Shown: positions 1 through 8,953, numbered from the stretch's first letter. The stretch: DNA of 64,000 bases from an uncultured Erysipelotrichales bacterium (GCA_910579135.1 CAJTTM010000001.1:226165-290164), one strand, 5' to 3'. The notes: generated by a model from the sequence alone, not told the origin. Numbers and translations: made by a program.

Positions 1-931
1 GAGATAAAGGCATATCTAAAACAATTAATGCTGCAACAACTGCTAAAATATTAGAAACATTGAAATGTCCAAGCACTGGAACACTAACACGATAAGTTTC
101 ATCTTTCACTAACAAATCAAATTCACTATGATCAATAAATAATTGAACATTCTTAGCCATTATATCAGCAGTATGCTTAATTCCATAGGTCATCACATGC
201 GAATGAATCTTATCCTTAACATCCATATAAAATCTTACAGAATCAGTATTTAAAATTGCATATCCATGACTATCCAACAATTGAAATAACTTCTCTTTGC
301 TTGTCATCAAATGTTCCATAGTTCCATGAAAATCCAAATGTTCTTCATAAATATTAGTAAATATACCAATATTAAAATGAACACCATCAACTCTTTTAAG
401 GGCCAAACCATGGCTGGATACTTCTAAACATACCCCTTTCACATCATTTTTTACCATTTCATTTAAATGACGATGTAAGAATATTGTTTCAGGAGTTGTA
501 TAAGGACACTGAATAATACGACCAGCATATTTAATATCATTTGTTCCAATATATCCCATCTTTAATAATTGAGATAAAATATCATAAATCATCAAGGCAA
601 CAACAGTTTTCCCGCTTGTTCCTGTTATTCCAATCATGCTCATCTTATAACTTGGATTATCATAAAAAATATCTGCAACCCTATTTAATTCATCTAAAAC
701 ATCATTCACTTGAATATAAAGAATATGAGGATGTTTATAAGGAATAGGTTTTGAATACACAATACACTTTGCTCCTTGAAAGATTGCATCTTCAATATAA
801 CGATGACCATCAACACTCAATCCATCAACACAAAAGAAAACCGAATCCTTTCCAACATATCTCGAATCACTATGAATAGAAACAACCTTAAAATCTTCTT
901 TAACATCAAATAACTCATTAATTTTCTTCAT
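1..931 (-). CDS. murE: UDP-N-acetylmuramyl-tripeptide synthetase MurE (partial, 3' end off the window)
   Basis: Cytoplasmic peptidoglycan-precursor ligase that adds the third amino acid to UDP-MurNAc-L-Ala-D-Glu using ATP. About 310 codons are visible with no stop. The N-terminal Mur domain is followed by the ATP loop GITGTSGKT (about residue 110), a TTPET motif, the conserved LEVSSHGL, the EEHLDFHG segment, and SKEKLF containing the lysine that is carbamylated in this family. The ATG at 931 is chosen because GGAGCGG lies 7 nt upstream inside mtaB; the two genes overlap by 14 nt, so translation is probably coupled. The family motif that separates lysine- from diaminopimelate-adding enzymes lies beyond the left edge, so the substrate cannot be stated. 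The aspartate usual before HLDFH is a glutamate here. Confidence 0.95.
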   Translation of the reverse strand, partial: MKKINELFDVKEDFKVVSIHSDSRYVGKDSVFFCVDGLSVDGHRYIEDAIFQGAKCIVYSKPIPYKHPHILYIQVNDVLDELNRVADIFYDNPSYKMSMIGITGTSGKTVVALMIYDILSQLLKMGYIGTNDIKYAGRIIQCPYTTPETIFLHRHLNEMVKNDVKGVCLEVSSHGLALKRVDGVHFNIGIFTNIYEEHLDFHGTMEHLMTSKEKLFQLLDSHGYAILNTDSVRFYMDVKDKIHSHVMTYGIKHTADIMAKNVQLFIDHSEFDLLVKDETYRVSVPVLGHFNVSNILAVVAALIVLDMPLS

Positions 932-2225
932 CAATAACCGCTCCAATCAAAACAACATCATCAATATCATGAATATGTACATGATAAATATGTCCTATCG
1001 AAGATATTGGAAGATCCACTTTCACCTTTAAATAATTCGACGCATGACCTATCATATAATCACCATCTTTTTCCTCAATCAAAACTTCTAAAATTTGATC
1101 AACTTGAGATAAAGCATATTCCCTATTTAATCTATGTGATAAACCAATCAATGATTTGACTCTTTGTTTCTTAATTGTATCATTGACTTGTTCTTTCATT
1201 CTAGCAGCTGGAGTTCCTTTTCTTTTAGAATAAGGGAAAACATGTAACTGATTAAAATGTAATTTTTCTATCCAACGATAAGTTGCCTCAAAATCCTCAT
1301 CATTTTCACCTGGAAATCCCACAATAACATCTGTTGTTATAGAAATATGAGGAAGTTTTTCTTTTAATTCAAAATATTTTTCTTCAAATTCTTGAGTTGT
1401 ATATTTTCTATTCATCTTCCTTAAAATCTTATCATTTCCAGATTGAATAGGAATATGAAGATGATCAACAATAATAGAAGATGAAGCAATCAATTGTATA
1501 ATTTCTTCACTCACCTGACTCATTTCAATAGAAGAAATACGCAATCTTTTTAAGCCTTTAACTTGACTTGTTAAATCTACTAATAAATCATAAAATGAAT
1601 AATGATCTAATTCAGCACCATACCCAGCAGTATGAATACCTGTTAAAACAATTTCACTAAAACCATGATTGACCAAAGTTTGAGCTTGTTTAATAACACT
1701 ATCCCTACTTCTAGAACGCATTCTTCCTCTTGCGTAAGGAATAATACAATAAGTACAAAAATTATTACATCCATCTTGAATCTTTAAAAAAGCTCTAGTG
1801 TTCTTTGTAAACAAATCAACATCTAAATCTTCAAAAGTTGCTTGTTTCATAACATCATTAATTTTAACAATTTGTTTACCAGTTCCCTTAAATTCATTAA
1901 CCAAATCAACAATTTCATTTCTATACTGAGTTCCTAAAACAACACTTACACCCTCAATACATTCGATTTCTTCACTAGCCACCTGACTATAACAACCTAC
2001 AACACAAATAATCGCATCTTTATTTTTTTTATGAGCTTTTCTAATCATTTGTCTAGATTTCGCATCACCTGTATTAGTCACAGTACAAGTATTGATGACA
2101 TAAACATCAGCTTTTTCTTTAAAATCAACTTCTTGATAACCAGCTTCACAAAACAATCTTAAAATAGCTTCAGATTCATAAGTATTTACTTTACACCCTA
2201 AAGTATGTATGGCAATTGTATTCAT
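918..2225 (-). CDS. mtaB: tRNA (N6-threonylcarbamoyladenosine(37)-C2)-methylthiotransferase MtaB
   Basis: Radical-SAM methylthiotransferase that converts t6A37 to ms2t6A37 in tRNAs reading ANN codons. The 435-residue length fits the family. The N-terminal UPF0004 domain carries cluster cysteines C11, C47 and C78, and the opening HTLGCKVN is the MtaB signature. The radical-SAM CxxxCxxC is C153/C157/C160 (DGCNNFCTYC), followed by RGRMRSR. The C-terminal part from about 370 looks like a TRAM-type RNA-binding region. An AAAGGAT ribosome site precedes the ATG. It lies 11 nt downstream of an unknown gene and overlaps murE. Confidence 0.95.
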   Translation of the reverse strand: MNTIAIHTLGCKVNTYESEAILRLFCEAGYQEVDFKEKADVYVINTCTVTNTGDAKSRQMIRKAHKKNKDAIICVVGCYSQVASEEIECIEGVSVVLGTQYRNEIVDLVNEFKGTGKQIVKINDVMKQATFEDLDVDLFTKNTRAFLKIQDGCNNFCTYCIIPYARGRMRSRSRDSVIKQAQTLVNHGFSEIVLTGIHTAGYGAELDHYSFYDLLVDLTSQVKGLKRLRISSIEMSQVSEEIIQLIASSSIIVDHLHIPIQSGNDKILRKMNRKYTTQEFEEKYFELKEKLPHISITTDVIVGFPGENDEDFEATYRWIEKLHFNQLHVFPYSKRKGTPAARMKEQVNDTIKKQRVKSLIGLSHRLNREYALSQVDQILEVLIEEKDGDYMIGHASNYLKVKVDLPISSIGHIYHVHIHDIDDVVLIGAVIDEEN

Positions 2226-2236
2226 ATTGATCCTTT

Positions 2237-3007
2237 CTATTTATATTTCTTCAAAACTTTTTTATAAGTCTTCTCACAAATAAATTTCTTTTCTAATAAA
2301 TAATCTAAACACTCTTGGTATTGATATTCCTCTACCATTTTGATAATCTCTTTAACTTCATCAATATCCACATTTTCTTTACATTTATTATCTATAATAG
2401 TCACTTCATTTAAGTACTCTAAATTCTCTTTTTTAAAAATATAGATTGTATATAATTCATCATAATAAAAACAAATATGTCTATCATCCTCATAAACAAT
2501 TTGTAAACAAGAAAAATCAGTACGATAAATATCATTTCCATATAATTCTATAGCACTATGAATATGCATTTTATAATTTTCTACATAATCATGATGTGCC
2601 TTTAACATTAAAACACTATAATCATTAATATATCTACTATTCACAAATGGTTCTAAAAATGGAATATAAATATTTATTTGATTATCTTCATCATAAAAAT
2701 GAGGAGCATTTTCTAAAATATCAGCAATCTCTAAATTAAACATCTTTCTTTTTTCTTCATAATTTAAATAATTAATTAAATCATAATTCTTACTCAAAAA
2801 TATAGAATAAGCATCATCAATAAGATTCTTTGTTTGAAAACCTTTTAAAATAATTTCTAAATCAAACATATCAAATTCATCTTTAATAGAAACCTTAAAA
2901 CCATTCCTTTCAAGATGACATTTCTCATTATAAATACTTTTATATAAATTTGTTTTATTCAAAGAAACCTTTTTCTTATATTTATTTAAACTTTCTATAA
3001 ACCCCAT
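2237..3007 (-). CDS. uncharacterised 256-residue protein in the rsmE-mtaB operon
   Basis: No family is recognised. The protein is soluble in appearance, with no signal peptide or membrane segment, and is rich in Lys, Asp, Glu, Tyr and Asn. A basic N-terminus (about 1-40) is followed by an acidic central part with many aromatic residues. Its ATG shares one base with the rsmE stop (TAATG), so translation is coupled to rsmE, and mtaB follows after 11 nt. That placement between two RNA-modification genes is suggestive but does not show function. Composition and codon use match the neighbours, so it is a real gene. Confidence 0.8.
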   Translation of the reverse strand: MGFIESLNKYKKKVSLNKTNLYKSIYNEKCHLERNGFKVSIKDEFDMFDLEIILKGFQTKNLIDDAYSIFLSKNYDLINYLNYEEKRKMFNLEIADILENAPHFYDEDNQINIYIPFLEPFVNSRYINDYSVLMLKAHHDYVENYKMHIHSAIELYGNDIYRTDFSCLQIVYEDDRHICFYYDELYTIYIFKKENLEYLNEVTIIDNKCKENVDIDEVKEIIKMVEEYQYQECLDYLLEKKFICEKTYKKVLKKYK

Positions 3008-3741
3008 TATTTCATCAACTCCCTTGTGTAACCAATCACGCTCATCATATAAAGAGGTGCAGTTTCACTTCTTAATATTCTTTTTCCTAAAGAACATTCT
3101 ACAATCCCTAAAGACTTCATATATGTAATTTCTTTTTCATCAAAACCACCTTCAGGACCTACTATAATTGTAATAGATTCATATGAACTATTCATGACCT
3201 GAGACAAATGAGAAGCTTCCCCTTGTTTACTCGCTTCCTCATAAGCAACTAAATTATAATCTGATAAATATTGACTGATCTCATTCAATTTAATAGCTGG
3301 CATTAACTTAGGAATCTTTAAACGCCCTGATTGTTCACTCGCTTCTTTTAAAATACGTTGATAACGAACATATTTCTTAGAAAAAGAATTTTTATCACCT
3401 TTAATCACACTTCTTTGACTAAAAAAAGGAACGATTCTATTGACACCTAATTCTGTTGTTTTTTGTAATACAAATTCAAATTTATCATTTTTAGGCAATC
3501 CATAAACCAAAGTGACATCAACATCTAATTCATGATTATCATCTAATTTCTCAATAGGTAACAGTTGACCACTATCAACATTTTGTATCTCACATAAAAA
3601 AACATTCTCAAAAGGATCAATACAAATGACTTGAGTCTTAGGACGAAAACGCATAACTCTACTCATATGTTTAATTTGGTCTTCTTGACAAGAAAAAAGA
3701 TGATTCAATTTTAATTTCTCTTCAACAAAATATCTCTGCAT
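3007..3741 (-). CDS. rsmE: 16S rRNA (uracil(1498)-N(3))-methyltransferase RsmE
   Basis: SAM-dependent SPOUT-class methyltransferase that methylates U1498 in helix 44 of 16S rRNA. An N-terminal PUA-like domain (LNHLFSCQEDQIKHMSRVMR) precedes the trefoil-knot domain with GPEGGFDEKE (about 205-214) and LGKRILRSETAP near the C-terminus, both diagnostic. A longer reading begins nine codons upstream, but the ATG at 3741 is chosen because AAGGTGA stands 5-6 nt before it and the family starts with MQRYF-type sequence. First visible gene of a leftward operon. A PrmA gene often precedes rsmE in Firmicutes, but none is here. Confidence 0.93.
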   Translation of the reverse strand: MQRYFVEEKLKLNHLFSCQEDQIKHMSRVMRFRPKTQVICIDPFENVFLCEIQNVDSGQLLPIEKLDDNHELDVDVTLVYGLPKNDKFEFVLQKTTELGVNRIVPFFSQRSVIKGDKNSFSKKYVRYQRILKEASEQSGRLKIPKLMPAIKLNEISQYLSDYNLVAYEEASKQGEASHLSQVMNSSYESITIIVGPEGGFDEKEITYMKSLGIVECSLGKRILRSETAPLYMMSVIGYTRELMK

Positions 3742-3804
3742 AATATCACCTTCCCCATAATAGCACATTTTACATACAAAAAAAACAAATAATCAAAAGA
3801 AAAA

Positions 3805-3825
3805 GCCCATTTCCAAGAAATGAGC
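3805..3825 (-). terminator. Rho-independent terminator of the 41-codon gene
   Basis: The stem GCTCATTTC/GAAATGGGC with a 3-nt loop is followed on the minus strand by TTTTTCTTTT. It lies about 20 nt after the stop of the small ORF at 3847-3972 and before rsmE. The presence of a good terminator here supports that ORF being an independent transcription unit. Confidence 0.75.
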
Positions 3826-3846
3826 CTTTCTAAAATATTATCTCAA

Positions 3847-3972
3847 TTATTTTTTTCTGAAAAATGAAAGAATCTTCACATAATTATCACAATTAAACAT
3901 TCTTTCACTTTTTACCCAACTAGGCATAGTTTCCTCAACTCTTAAATCAAAGCATCCATAATTGTAAAACAT
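3847..3972 (-). CDS. small 41-residue protein, function unknown
   Basis: ORF of 41 codons beginning MFYNYGCFDLRVEE and ending ILSFFRKK, with two Cys and two Trp/Tyr-rich patches and no membrane segment. AAGGAGG lies about 10 nt upstream of the ATG, and a strong terminator follows the stop. These two flanks are the main argument that it is expressed. It is divergent from the PucR-type gene, so the shared 150-bp intergenic region, with its palindrome, may control both. A second ATG immediately after the ribosome site opens a two-codon frame (ATG GAA TAA) and is not the start. No homologue is recognised. Confidence 0.55.
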   Translation of the reverse strand: MFYNYGCFDLRVEETMPSWVKSERMFNCDNYVKILSFFRKK

Positions 3973-4070
3973 TATTCCATTTCCTCCTTTTTCCTGTTCC
4001 TTAATCTACTCTTATTATATTCTTTTCCATAAAAAAATGTAGAGTCTAGAAATCTAAAAAAATTCATTTT

Positions 4071-4091
4071 CTTTGTGCAACATGCACAAAG
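4071..4091 (+). promoter_or_regulatory. perfect palindrome overlapping the pucR-type gene promoter
   Basis: CTTTGTGCA-ACA-TGCACAAAG is a perfect 9-bp inverted repeat with a 3-bp spacer. It covers the candidate -35 (TTGTGC, 4073-4078). The -10 TATAAT at 4097-4102 follows 18 bp downstream, and AGGAGG lies just before the ATG at 4123. The position is that of an operator, most simply for autoregulation by the PucR-type protein. The binding protein is inferred. Confidence 0.65.
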
Positions 4092-4122
4092 AATGTTATA
4101 ATATAAGCAGGAGGATGAGAAA

Positions 4123-5295
4123 ATGGGATTTACAATAGAAGATGCTTTTATACAATGTGGTGAACAATACAAATTAAAACTATTAGCTGGGAAAAATGGA
4201 TGTGCTAATGCAATAAGTTGGATACATTTAATTGAAGATACAACAATCATTCAACAATTATGGGGAAAAGAATTAGCTGTTACAACTGGTTTAGGATTTC
4301 AAAGCGACGAATTATTATTCCGTTTTATTGAAAAACTTGTTAAGCATCATAGTACTGGTTTAATTATTAATACAGGAAAATATATTTTTGATATTCCATC
4401 TTTTATCATTGATTATTGCAATGAACAAGATTTTCCTCTTATATCAATACCATGGGAAATTCATTTAGCAGATGTTATCAAAGATTTTAGTATGCGTTGT
4501 ATTATGTCTGAAAGAGAGGATCAACAGTTATCGAAATATTTTAGAAAAGCTTTTATTAATCCAGAATATTTAGAAACCTATCGTGATGAATTTATGACTT
4601 TCTTTGATGTAGATGGTTATTTCCAAGTTGTTTTGATTAGCATTGAAAATTCTGATCAATATGATGCTATTGAATTAAGAAGAGTTTCATTCCAAATACA
4701 ATTATATTTAGAAAAAATTAATAGTAAATTTAGTTTTTTCTGGTTTGATTCTTACTTTGTATTAATTGTAAACAATATCCTAGAAGAAGAATTATTAGAA
4801 ATCATTGATAAGATGCATAGACGTACTCAAAAAAAGATGCCTGAGCGTATTATTCATATAGGTATTGGAAGTTCTTTAAAAGATATTAATAATGTGGTTA
4901 GAAGTTACAAAAGAGCTAAAGGTGCTGTTGAAGCTGCATTAACATTTAATCAAAATATCATTGAATTTTCATCAATGGGAATATATCAAATCCTTTTTTC
5001 ACTTGAAGATAAAAATATATTAAAACAATTCTATATTCATCAATTACAACCTTTAATTGATTATGATGATAAACATCATACAGAATTTGAAAAAACACTT
5101 TATTATTATCTTAAATATAATGGTTCACCACAAAAGATTGCAGCTGCTATGTATACTCATCGTAATACAATTAACTATCGTATTCGTAAAATCAAAGAAA
5201 TCTTAAACAGTGAAATAGAAACACCAGAAGAAAGATTTCAATATCAACTCGCTTTTCATATTAAAAAGATGTTAACAAAAGAATTATCAATCTGA
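4123..5295 (+). CDS. PucR-family transcriptional regulator
   Basis: 390-residue DNA-binding regulator. The N-terminal PucR domain (about 3-120; FTIEDAF, AISWIHLIEDTT, ELAVTTG) senses a ligand in characterised members, which control purine, amino-acid or sugar catabolism. A middle GGDEF-like/CdaR region spans about 160-290. The C-terminal helix-turn-helix (about 335-375; GSPQKIAAAMYTHRNTINYRI) is the most conserved part. It has its own promoter with a palindrome, overlaps the 3' end of a decayed reductase gene convergently by 9 nt, and has no obvious catabolic target next to it, so its regulon is unknown. Confidence 0.88.
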   Translation: MGFTIEDAFIQCGEQYKLKLLAGKNGCANAISWIHLIEDTTIIQQLWGKELAVTTGLGFQSDELLFRFIEKLVKHHSTGLIINTGKYIFDIPSFIIDYCNEQDFPLISIPWEIHLADVIKDFSMRCIMSEREDQQLSKYFRKAFINPEYLETYRDEFMTFFDVDGYFQVVLISIENSDQYDAIELRRVSFQIQLYLEKINSKFSFFWFDSYFVLIVNNILEEELLEIIDKMHRRTQKKMPERIIHIGIGSSLKDINNVVRSYKRAKGAVEAALTFNQNIIEFSSMGIYQILFSLEDKNILKQFYIHQLQPLIDYDDKHHTEFEKTLYYYLKYNGSPQKIAAAMYTHRNTINYRIRKIKEILNSEIETPEERFQYQLAFHIKKMLTKELSI

Positions 5296-5887
5296 TAACT
5301 CTTTTTTTATAATCTCTTTTATATTCCTTAAACGTTGTTCTTTTTTTATTTGATACTCTATAGGATCATATTCCTTTGTCATTCTATCGCTTACATACAT
5401 GACAGTATGATTTGCTCTATCGTTTATCCTATCACCTATCATAACTTCTTTCATAGCTTCAACTTGCCTTTGTCTTAATTCTTCATTAAAATCTCTACCC
5501 ATTGTCACAAAAAATAAAATTTTATCCAATATTTTTATCTTCTTTTCATTCCCATATGCAAACCCATATGTCCACACTCTTTAAAACCATCCTACAAGTT
5601 TTGCAGGAGCTTCGCTCCAAAAAACAGGATATATAAAAATAAGACAATCAGCATTATTAATTTTTTCTTGTTCTAAATTATACATCTTTTAAAATAGGTA
5701 ATGATTCATTATAATAAGCTTCTCTTAAATATTCTTCTTCACTAAAAGTTTCATTAAAATTTATTTGATATAAATCATCAACTTCATACTCAATATTCTT
5801 CTCTTCTAAACATTTTATCACTTCATCTTTTACTAATGAACTAAAACTTGAATAAGAAGGATGAGCATATACTATTAAACACTTTAT
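5287..5887 (-). pseudogene. decayed NAD(P)H-dependent flavodoxin-fold oxidoreductase
   Basis: Reading the minus strand through three frames rebuilds a flavodoxin-2 / NAD(P)H-quinone-oxidoreductase-like protein. It starts KCLIVYAHPSYSSFSS, then NNADCLIFIYPVFWSEAPAKL and GWF.RVWTYGFAYG, the FMN-site motifs of the family. At least three lesions are visible. The expected ATG at 5887 is ATA. A frameshift lies near 5690 after LPILKDV. An in-frame TAA at 5581-5583 sits where Glu or Asp is usual. A 96-codon open stretch remains at the 3' end (from a GTG at 5577), but the FMN-binding N-terminus is lost, so it is unlikely to be functional. Confidence 0.85.
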
Positions 5888-5924
5888 ATTGATACCTTCT
5901 TTTTTAGTATATAACTATAATAAA

Positions 5925-5952
5925 AAAGAAAGTATTCAATCATACTTTCTTT
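5925..5952 (-). terminator. terminator after spoVIF
   Basis: Perfect 10-bp stem AAAGAAAGTA/TACTTTCTTT with an 8-nt loop, overlapping the spoVIF stop codon. On the minus strand it runs into a T-rich tail. Confidence 0.75.
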
Positions 5953-6193
5953 AAACTAACTTATCCAAATCACTAGGAACTTGATTATTTTTTATAACCG
6001 ATATAATCTTTTCCATCTGCCTTTCTCCAACAGGTTTCCCTGCCATATCTGCAATACGATATACAAAATCCTTAATATCTTTTTCATTAGATAAATCTTT
6101 TGTTTGAAGATCAGTTGCTAATGATAAAATATCATGTTTAGAAACATGTGTTTTCATAGAAACCTTATCTAATAACTTTTCATGTTTATCCAT
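5951..6193 (-). CDS. spoVIF: stage VI sporulation protein F (SpoVIF)
   Basis: Small soluble protein of about 80 residues matching the SpoVIF family, needed for late coat assembly in Bacillus. The recognisable core is the KDFVYRIADMAGKPV...QMEKIISVIKN segment, with a helical N-terminal half. A GTG three codons earlier is also in frame, but GGGTGA with 6-nt spacing favours the ATG at 6193. It follows der and ends in a strong terminator. Its placement behind a vegetative GTPase gene may reflect a separate sporulation promoter, which was not identified. Confidence 0.75.
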   Translation of the reverse strand: MDKHEKLLDKVSMKTHVSKHDILSLATDLQTKDLSNEKDIKDFVYRIADMAGKPVGERQMEKIISVIKNNQVPSDLDKLV

Positions 6194-6235
6194 TTTTTTC
6201 ACCCATTAATAATATATGTGTGAAAATCAAATTGG

Positions 6236-7543
6236 TTAATCTCTTTTTCTTGCAATAATATGTATTGGTGTTCCTTCGAATCCAAATGCTTCCCTAATTC
6301 TATTTTCAAGATAGCGTTTATAACTAAAGTGTAGATAATTTGGATCGTTTACAAATAATACAAATGTTGGCGGACAAATGCTCACTTGATTACCATAATA
6401 TATTTTTAATCTTCCGCCATTAAAAGTTGTTGTTGGATTCATTGCTTGAGCATCCAATAAAACATCATTTAGGACACTTGTTTGAACTCGTTTTCTTGTA
6501 TTTTCATAAACTTCTTTAATCATTGGTATAATATTATCAATTCTTTGATTCTTTAAAGCAGAAGTAAATAAGATTGGTGCATAATCTAAATATTTAAAAT
6601 GTTCTCTAACTATCTTTTCCATTTTAGCCATTGTTTTTTCATCTTTTGTAACCAAATCCCATTTATTAACAATAATAATAACACCTTTACCAGCTTCATG
6701 AGCATTTCCTGCAACATGCTTATCTTGTTCTATAATACCACGTTCTCCATCAAGAACAGCTAAAACAACATCGCTTTTCTCTACAGAACGTAAAGCACGT
6801 AAAATCGAATATTTTTCAACATTCTCATAAACTTTTCCTTTTTTTCTCATACCTGCTGTATCAATCACACGATACTTTTGACCATCTTTTTCAAAAGCAG
6901 TATCAATAGCATCTCTAGTCGTTCCCTCAATATTAGAAACAATAACTCTCTCTTCACCCAATATTGCATTTGTTAATGATGACTTTCCAACATTAGGTCT
7001 ACCAATAATAGAAAAACGAATTTCATCCCCATGTTCTTCCTCGCTTTCTTGAGGCATCATTTGAATAATTTCATCTAAAACATCACCAATACCAATACCA
7101 TGACTTCCTGATACCGCAATTGGATCTCCTATCCCTAAAGAATAATAATCATAAATCATATCTTTTAAAGCAATGTCATCAATTTTATTAACTGCTAAAA
7201 CAACTGGTTTATTTGACTTTTGTAGAATTCTAGCTACATATTCATCTTCTCTTGTAACACCTTCTCTACCATTTGTTACAAATAAAATCACATCTGCTTC
7301 CTCAATAGCAATCTCTGCTTGAATTTTGATCTGTTGATTAAAAGACGCATTATCAATTTCAATACCACCAGTATCAATCACTTTAAACTTCCTCGTTAAC
7401 CATTGTGCATCAGCATAAATACGATCACGAGTAACTCCTGGAATATCTTCTACAATAGAAACCCTTTCACCAACAATACGATTAAATATTGTTGACTTCC
7501 CAACATTGGCACGCCCCACAATAGCAAGTACACCTGATATCAT
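6236..7543 (-). CDS. der: ribosome-biogenesis GTPase Der (EngA)
   Basis: Essential tandem GTPase for 50S subunit assembly. Two G domains are complete. The first has GRANVGKS near residue 9, DTGG and NKID; the second has GRPNVGKS near 182, DTAG and NKWD. The C-terminal KH-like domain (about 355-435) ends in ARKRD. Length 435 is typical. The ribosome site is purine-rich (AAAGGGGATGAGG). It lies 15 nt downstream of cmk, the usual cmk-der order in Firmicutes, without the rpsA-like gene that often sits between them. Confidence 0.96.
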   Translation of the reverse strand: MISGVLAIVGRANVGKSTIFNRIVGERVSIVEDIPGVTRDRIYADAQWLTRKFKVIDTGGIEIDNASFNQQIKIQAEIAIEEADVILFVTNGREGVTREDEYVARILQKSNKPVVLAVNKIDDIALKDMIYDYYSLGIGDPIAVSGSHGIGIGDVLDEIIQMMPQESEEEHGDEIRFSIIGRPNVGKSSLTNAILGEERVIVSNIEGTTRDAIDTAFEKDGQKYRVIDTAGMRKKGKVYENVEKYSILRALRSVEKSDVVLAVLDGERGIIEQDKHVAGNAHEAGKGVIIIVNKWDLVTKDEKTMAKMEKIVREHFKYLDYAPILFTSALKNQRIDNIIPMIKEVYENTRKRVQTSVLNDVLLDAQAMNPTTTFNGGRLKIYYGNQVSICPPTFVLFVNDPNYLHFSYKRYLENRIREAFGFEGTPIHIIARKRD

Positions 7544-7558
7544 GACCTCATCCCCTTT

Positions 7559-8218
7559 CTATACTCTCTCCTCTACTAATTCCATAATTCTAGCTACAAC
7601 TTCATCTAAACTCATATCTGATGTATCTATCTCAATAGCATCATCTGCTTTTTTTAATGGAGATATATCACGATGCATGTCTTGATAATCTCTCTTTTCT
7701 ATTTCTTCTTCAATCTGTTTTAAATCAGATTCAATCCCTTTTTCAAGATTTTCCTTATGTCTTCTCATTGCACGACATTCAATACTCGCAACTTGATAGA
7801 TTTTAAGCTCTGCATCTTTTAAAACAACAGTTCCAATATCTCTTCCATCTAAAATGACACCTCCACCTTGTGCCATTTTTCTTTGTTGTTCAACTAGAAA
7901 CTCTCTTACATCTTTATAAGAGGACACAATGCTTGCTCCCATAGAAATCTCATTTTGTCTTATAGAAAAAGTTACATCTTCTCTATTTAAATAAATAGAA
8001 CCATCAGGTAACATTTCTATATGGATTTCCTCTAATAAAGCACATACTTTCACTTCATCATGAAAATCAATCTGCTTAATAAAAGCATAATAAGCCACAC
8101 AACGATACATCGCTCCTGTATCAATATAAGTATAATTTAAATCTTTTGCAATCATTTTCGCAATTGTTGATTTTCCAGCAGCAGCTGGACCATCAATTGC
8201 TATTGATATTTTTTTCAT
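7559..8218 (-). CDS. cmk: cytidylate kinase Cmk
   Basis: Phosphorylates CMP and dCMP using ATP, for pyrimidine nucleotide supply. The P-loop DGPAAAGKST is at about residues 8-17, DTGAMYR binds substrate, GRDIGT follows, and the lid region ends with KRDYQDMHRDISPLKKADDA. 219 residues is usual. An ATG at 8224 lies directly against AGGAGG, leaving no spacing; the ATG at 8218 has 6 nt and is taken as the start. A terminator-like hairpin separates it from the upstream acidic protein gene. Confidence 0.96.
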   Translation of the reverse strand: MKKISIAIDGPAAAGKSTIAKMIAKDLNYTYIDTGAMYRCVAYYAFIKQIDFHDEVKVCALLEEIHIEMLPDGSIYLNREDVTFSIRQNEISMGASIVSSYKDVREFLVEQQRKMAQGGGVILDGRDIGTVVLKDAELKIYQVASIECRAMRRHKENLEKGIESDLKQIEEEIEKRDYQDMHRDISPLKKADDAIEIDTSDMSLDEVVARIMELVEERV

Positions 8219-8235
8219 AGTCATCCTCCTATAAA

Positions 8236-8260
8236 AAACTAAGGTTTAACCTTAGTTTTA
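8236..8260 (-). terminator. hairpin between the acidic membrane protein gene and cmk
   Basis: AAAACTAAGG-TTTAA-CCTTAGTTTT-type inverted repeat, followed on the minus strand by TTTTTTATAG and then the cmk ribosome site. Probably a partial terminator or attenuator limiting read-through into cmk. Confidence 0.6.
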
Positions 8261-8953
8261 AAAAAACAATTGTTTAACAAACATTCCAATAAAGAAAATA
8301 AATACAATAAGTAAAATAAGAATAATGATATTTAAGGCAGTTACAAGTTTATCTCCACTTTCCTCTTCAAATTCCACATCATCTTCTTCAATTATTTGTT
8401 CTTCTTTTTCAATTAAATCACTAATCAATTCAATATCAGCAGTCTTTTTCACTGGTTTTTGAACTTCTTTTTCTACAACTTTCTTTTCTTCCTTAATTAC
8501 AGGTTTAACATCTTTTTCTTTTTCATACATTTCAAGTTCTTCAACATCTTCTTCAGGTGACATTGCTGCTAATTTCTCTAATAAGCTCATTTTTTTAGCA
8601 CCATTAACAACATGTCCATTCTCTAAATCATCTGCTTCTAATTCTTTTTTCTCTTCATTTTTAATTTTATTAAGAATATCTAAACGTGTATTATATTGAC
8701 TTTTTCCTACATTTCTTTTTGCCATATTCAAAACATCTTGAACATCATCACTAAGTTCATCTAAACTTTCATATGATAAAGGTTGTTCTAATGTATCTTC
8801 AATCGTTGGAACTTTTTCCTCTTTTGGAAGAAAAGATAAAAAATCATCCTCTTCATCTTGTTGATCAACCACTGCATTTCTATTGATTGAAACTTCTTCT
8901 TTCATACTTTCTCTTAAATTTTTATATTTTTGAACTCTTGTTCTCTTTTCCAT
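8258..8953 (-). CDS. acidic tail-anchored protein of unknown function
   Basis: 231 residues. A basic N-terminus (KRTRVQKYKNLRESM) is followed by a long Glu/Asp/Lys-rich, probably disordered region (about 20-200). One hydrophobic helix lies at the very C-terminus (about 206-228; ALNIIILILLIVFIFFIGMF). This is a tail-anchored or single-pass topology with the acidic part in the cytoplasm. No enzyme motif is present. It is upstream of cmk-der; a hairpin follows its stop. It may be a lineage-specific envelope or division accessory protein, but nothing in the sequence proves that. Confidence 0.75.
   Translation of the reverse strand: MEKRTRVQKYKNLRESMKEEVSINRNAVVDQQDEEDDFLSFLPKEEKVPTIEDTLEQPLSYESLDELSDDVQDVLNMAKRNVGKSQYNTRLDILNKIKNEEKKELEADDLENGHVVNGAKKMSLLEKLAAMSPEEDVEELEMYEKEKDVKPVIKEEKKVVEKEVQKPVKKTADIELISDLIEKEEQIIEEDDVEFEEESGDKLVTALNIIILILLIVFIFFIGMFVKQLFF

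Noticed and set aside
541..747. Plus-strand ORF of 68 codons inside murE
   Set aside because: It lies wholly antisense to a strongly conserved gene and has no ribosome site.
3972..4250. Minus-strand ORF of 92 codons over the start of the pucR-type gene
   Set aside because: It is antisense to conserved coding sequence and to its promoter; the true small gene on that strand is 3847-3972 in another frame.
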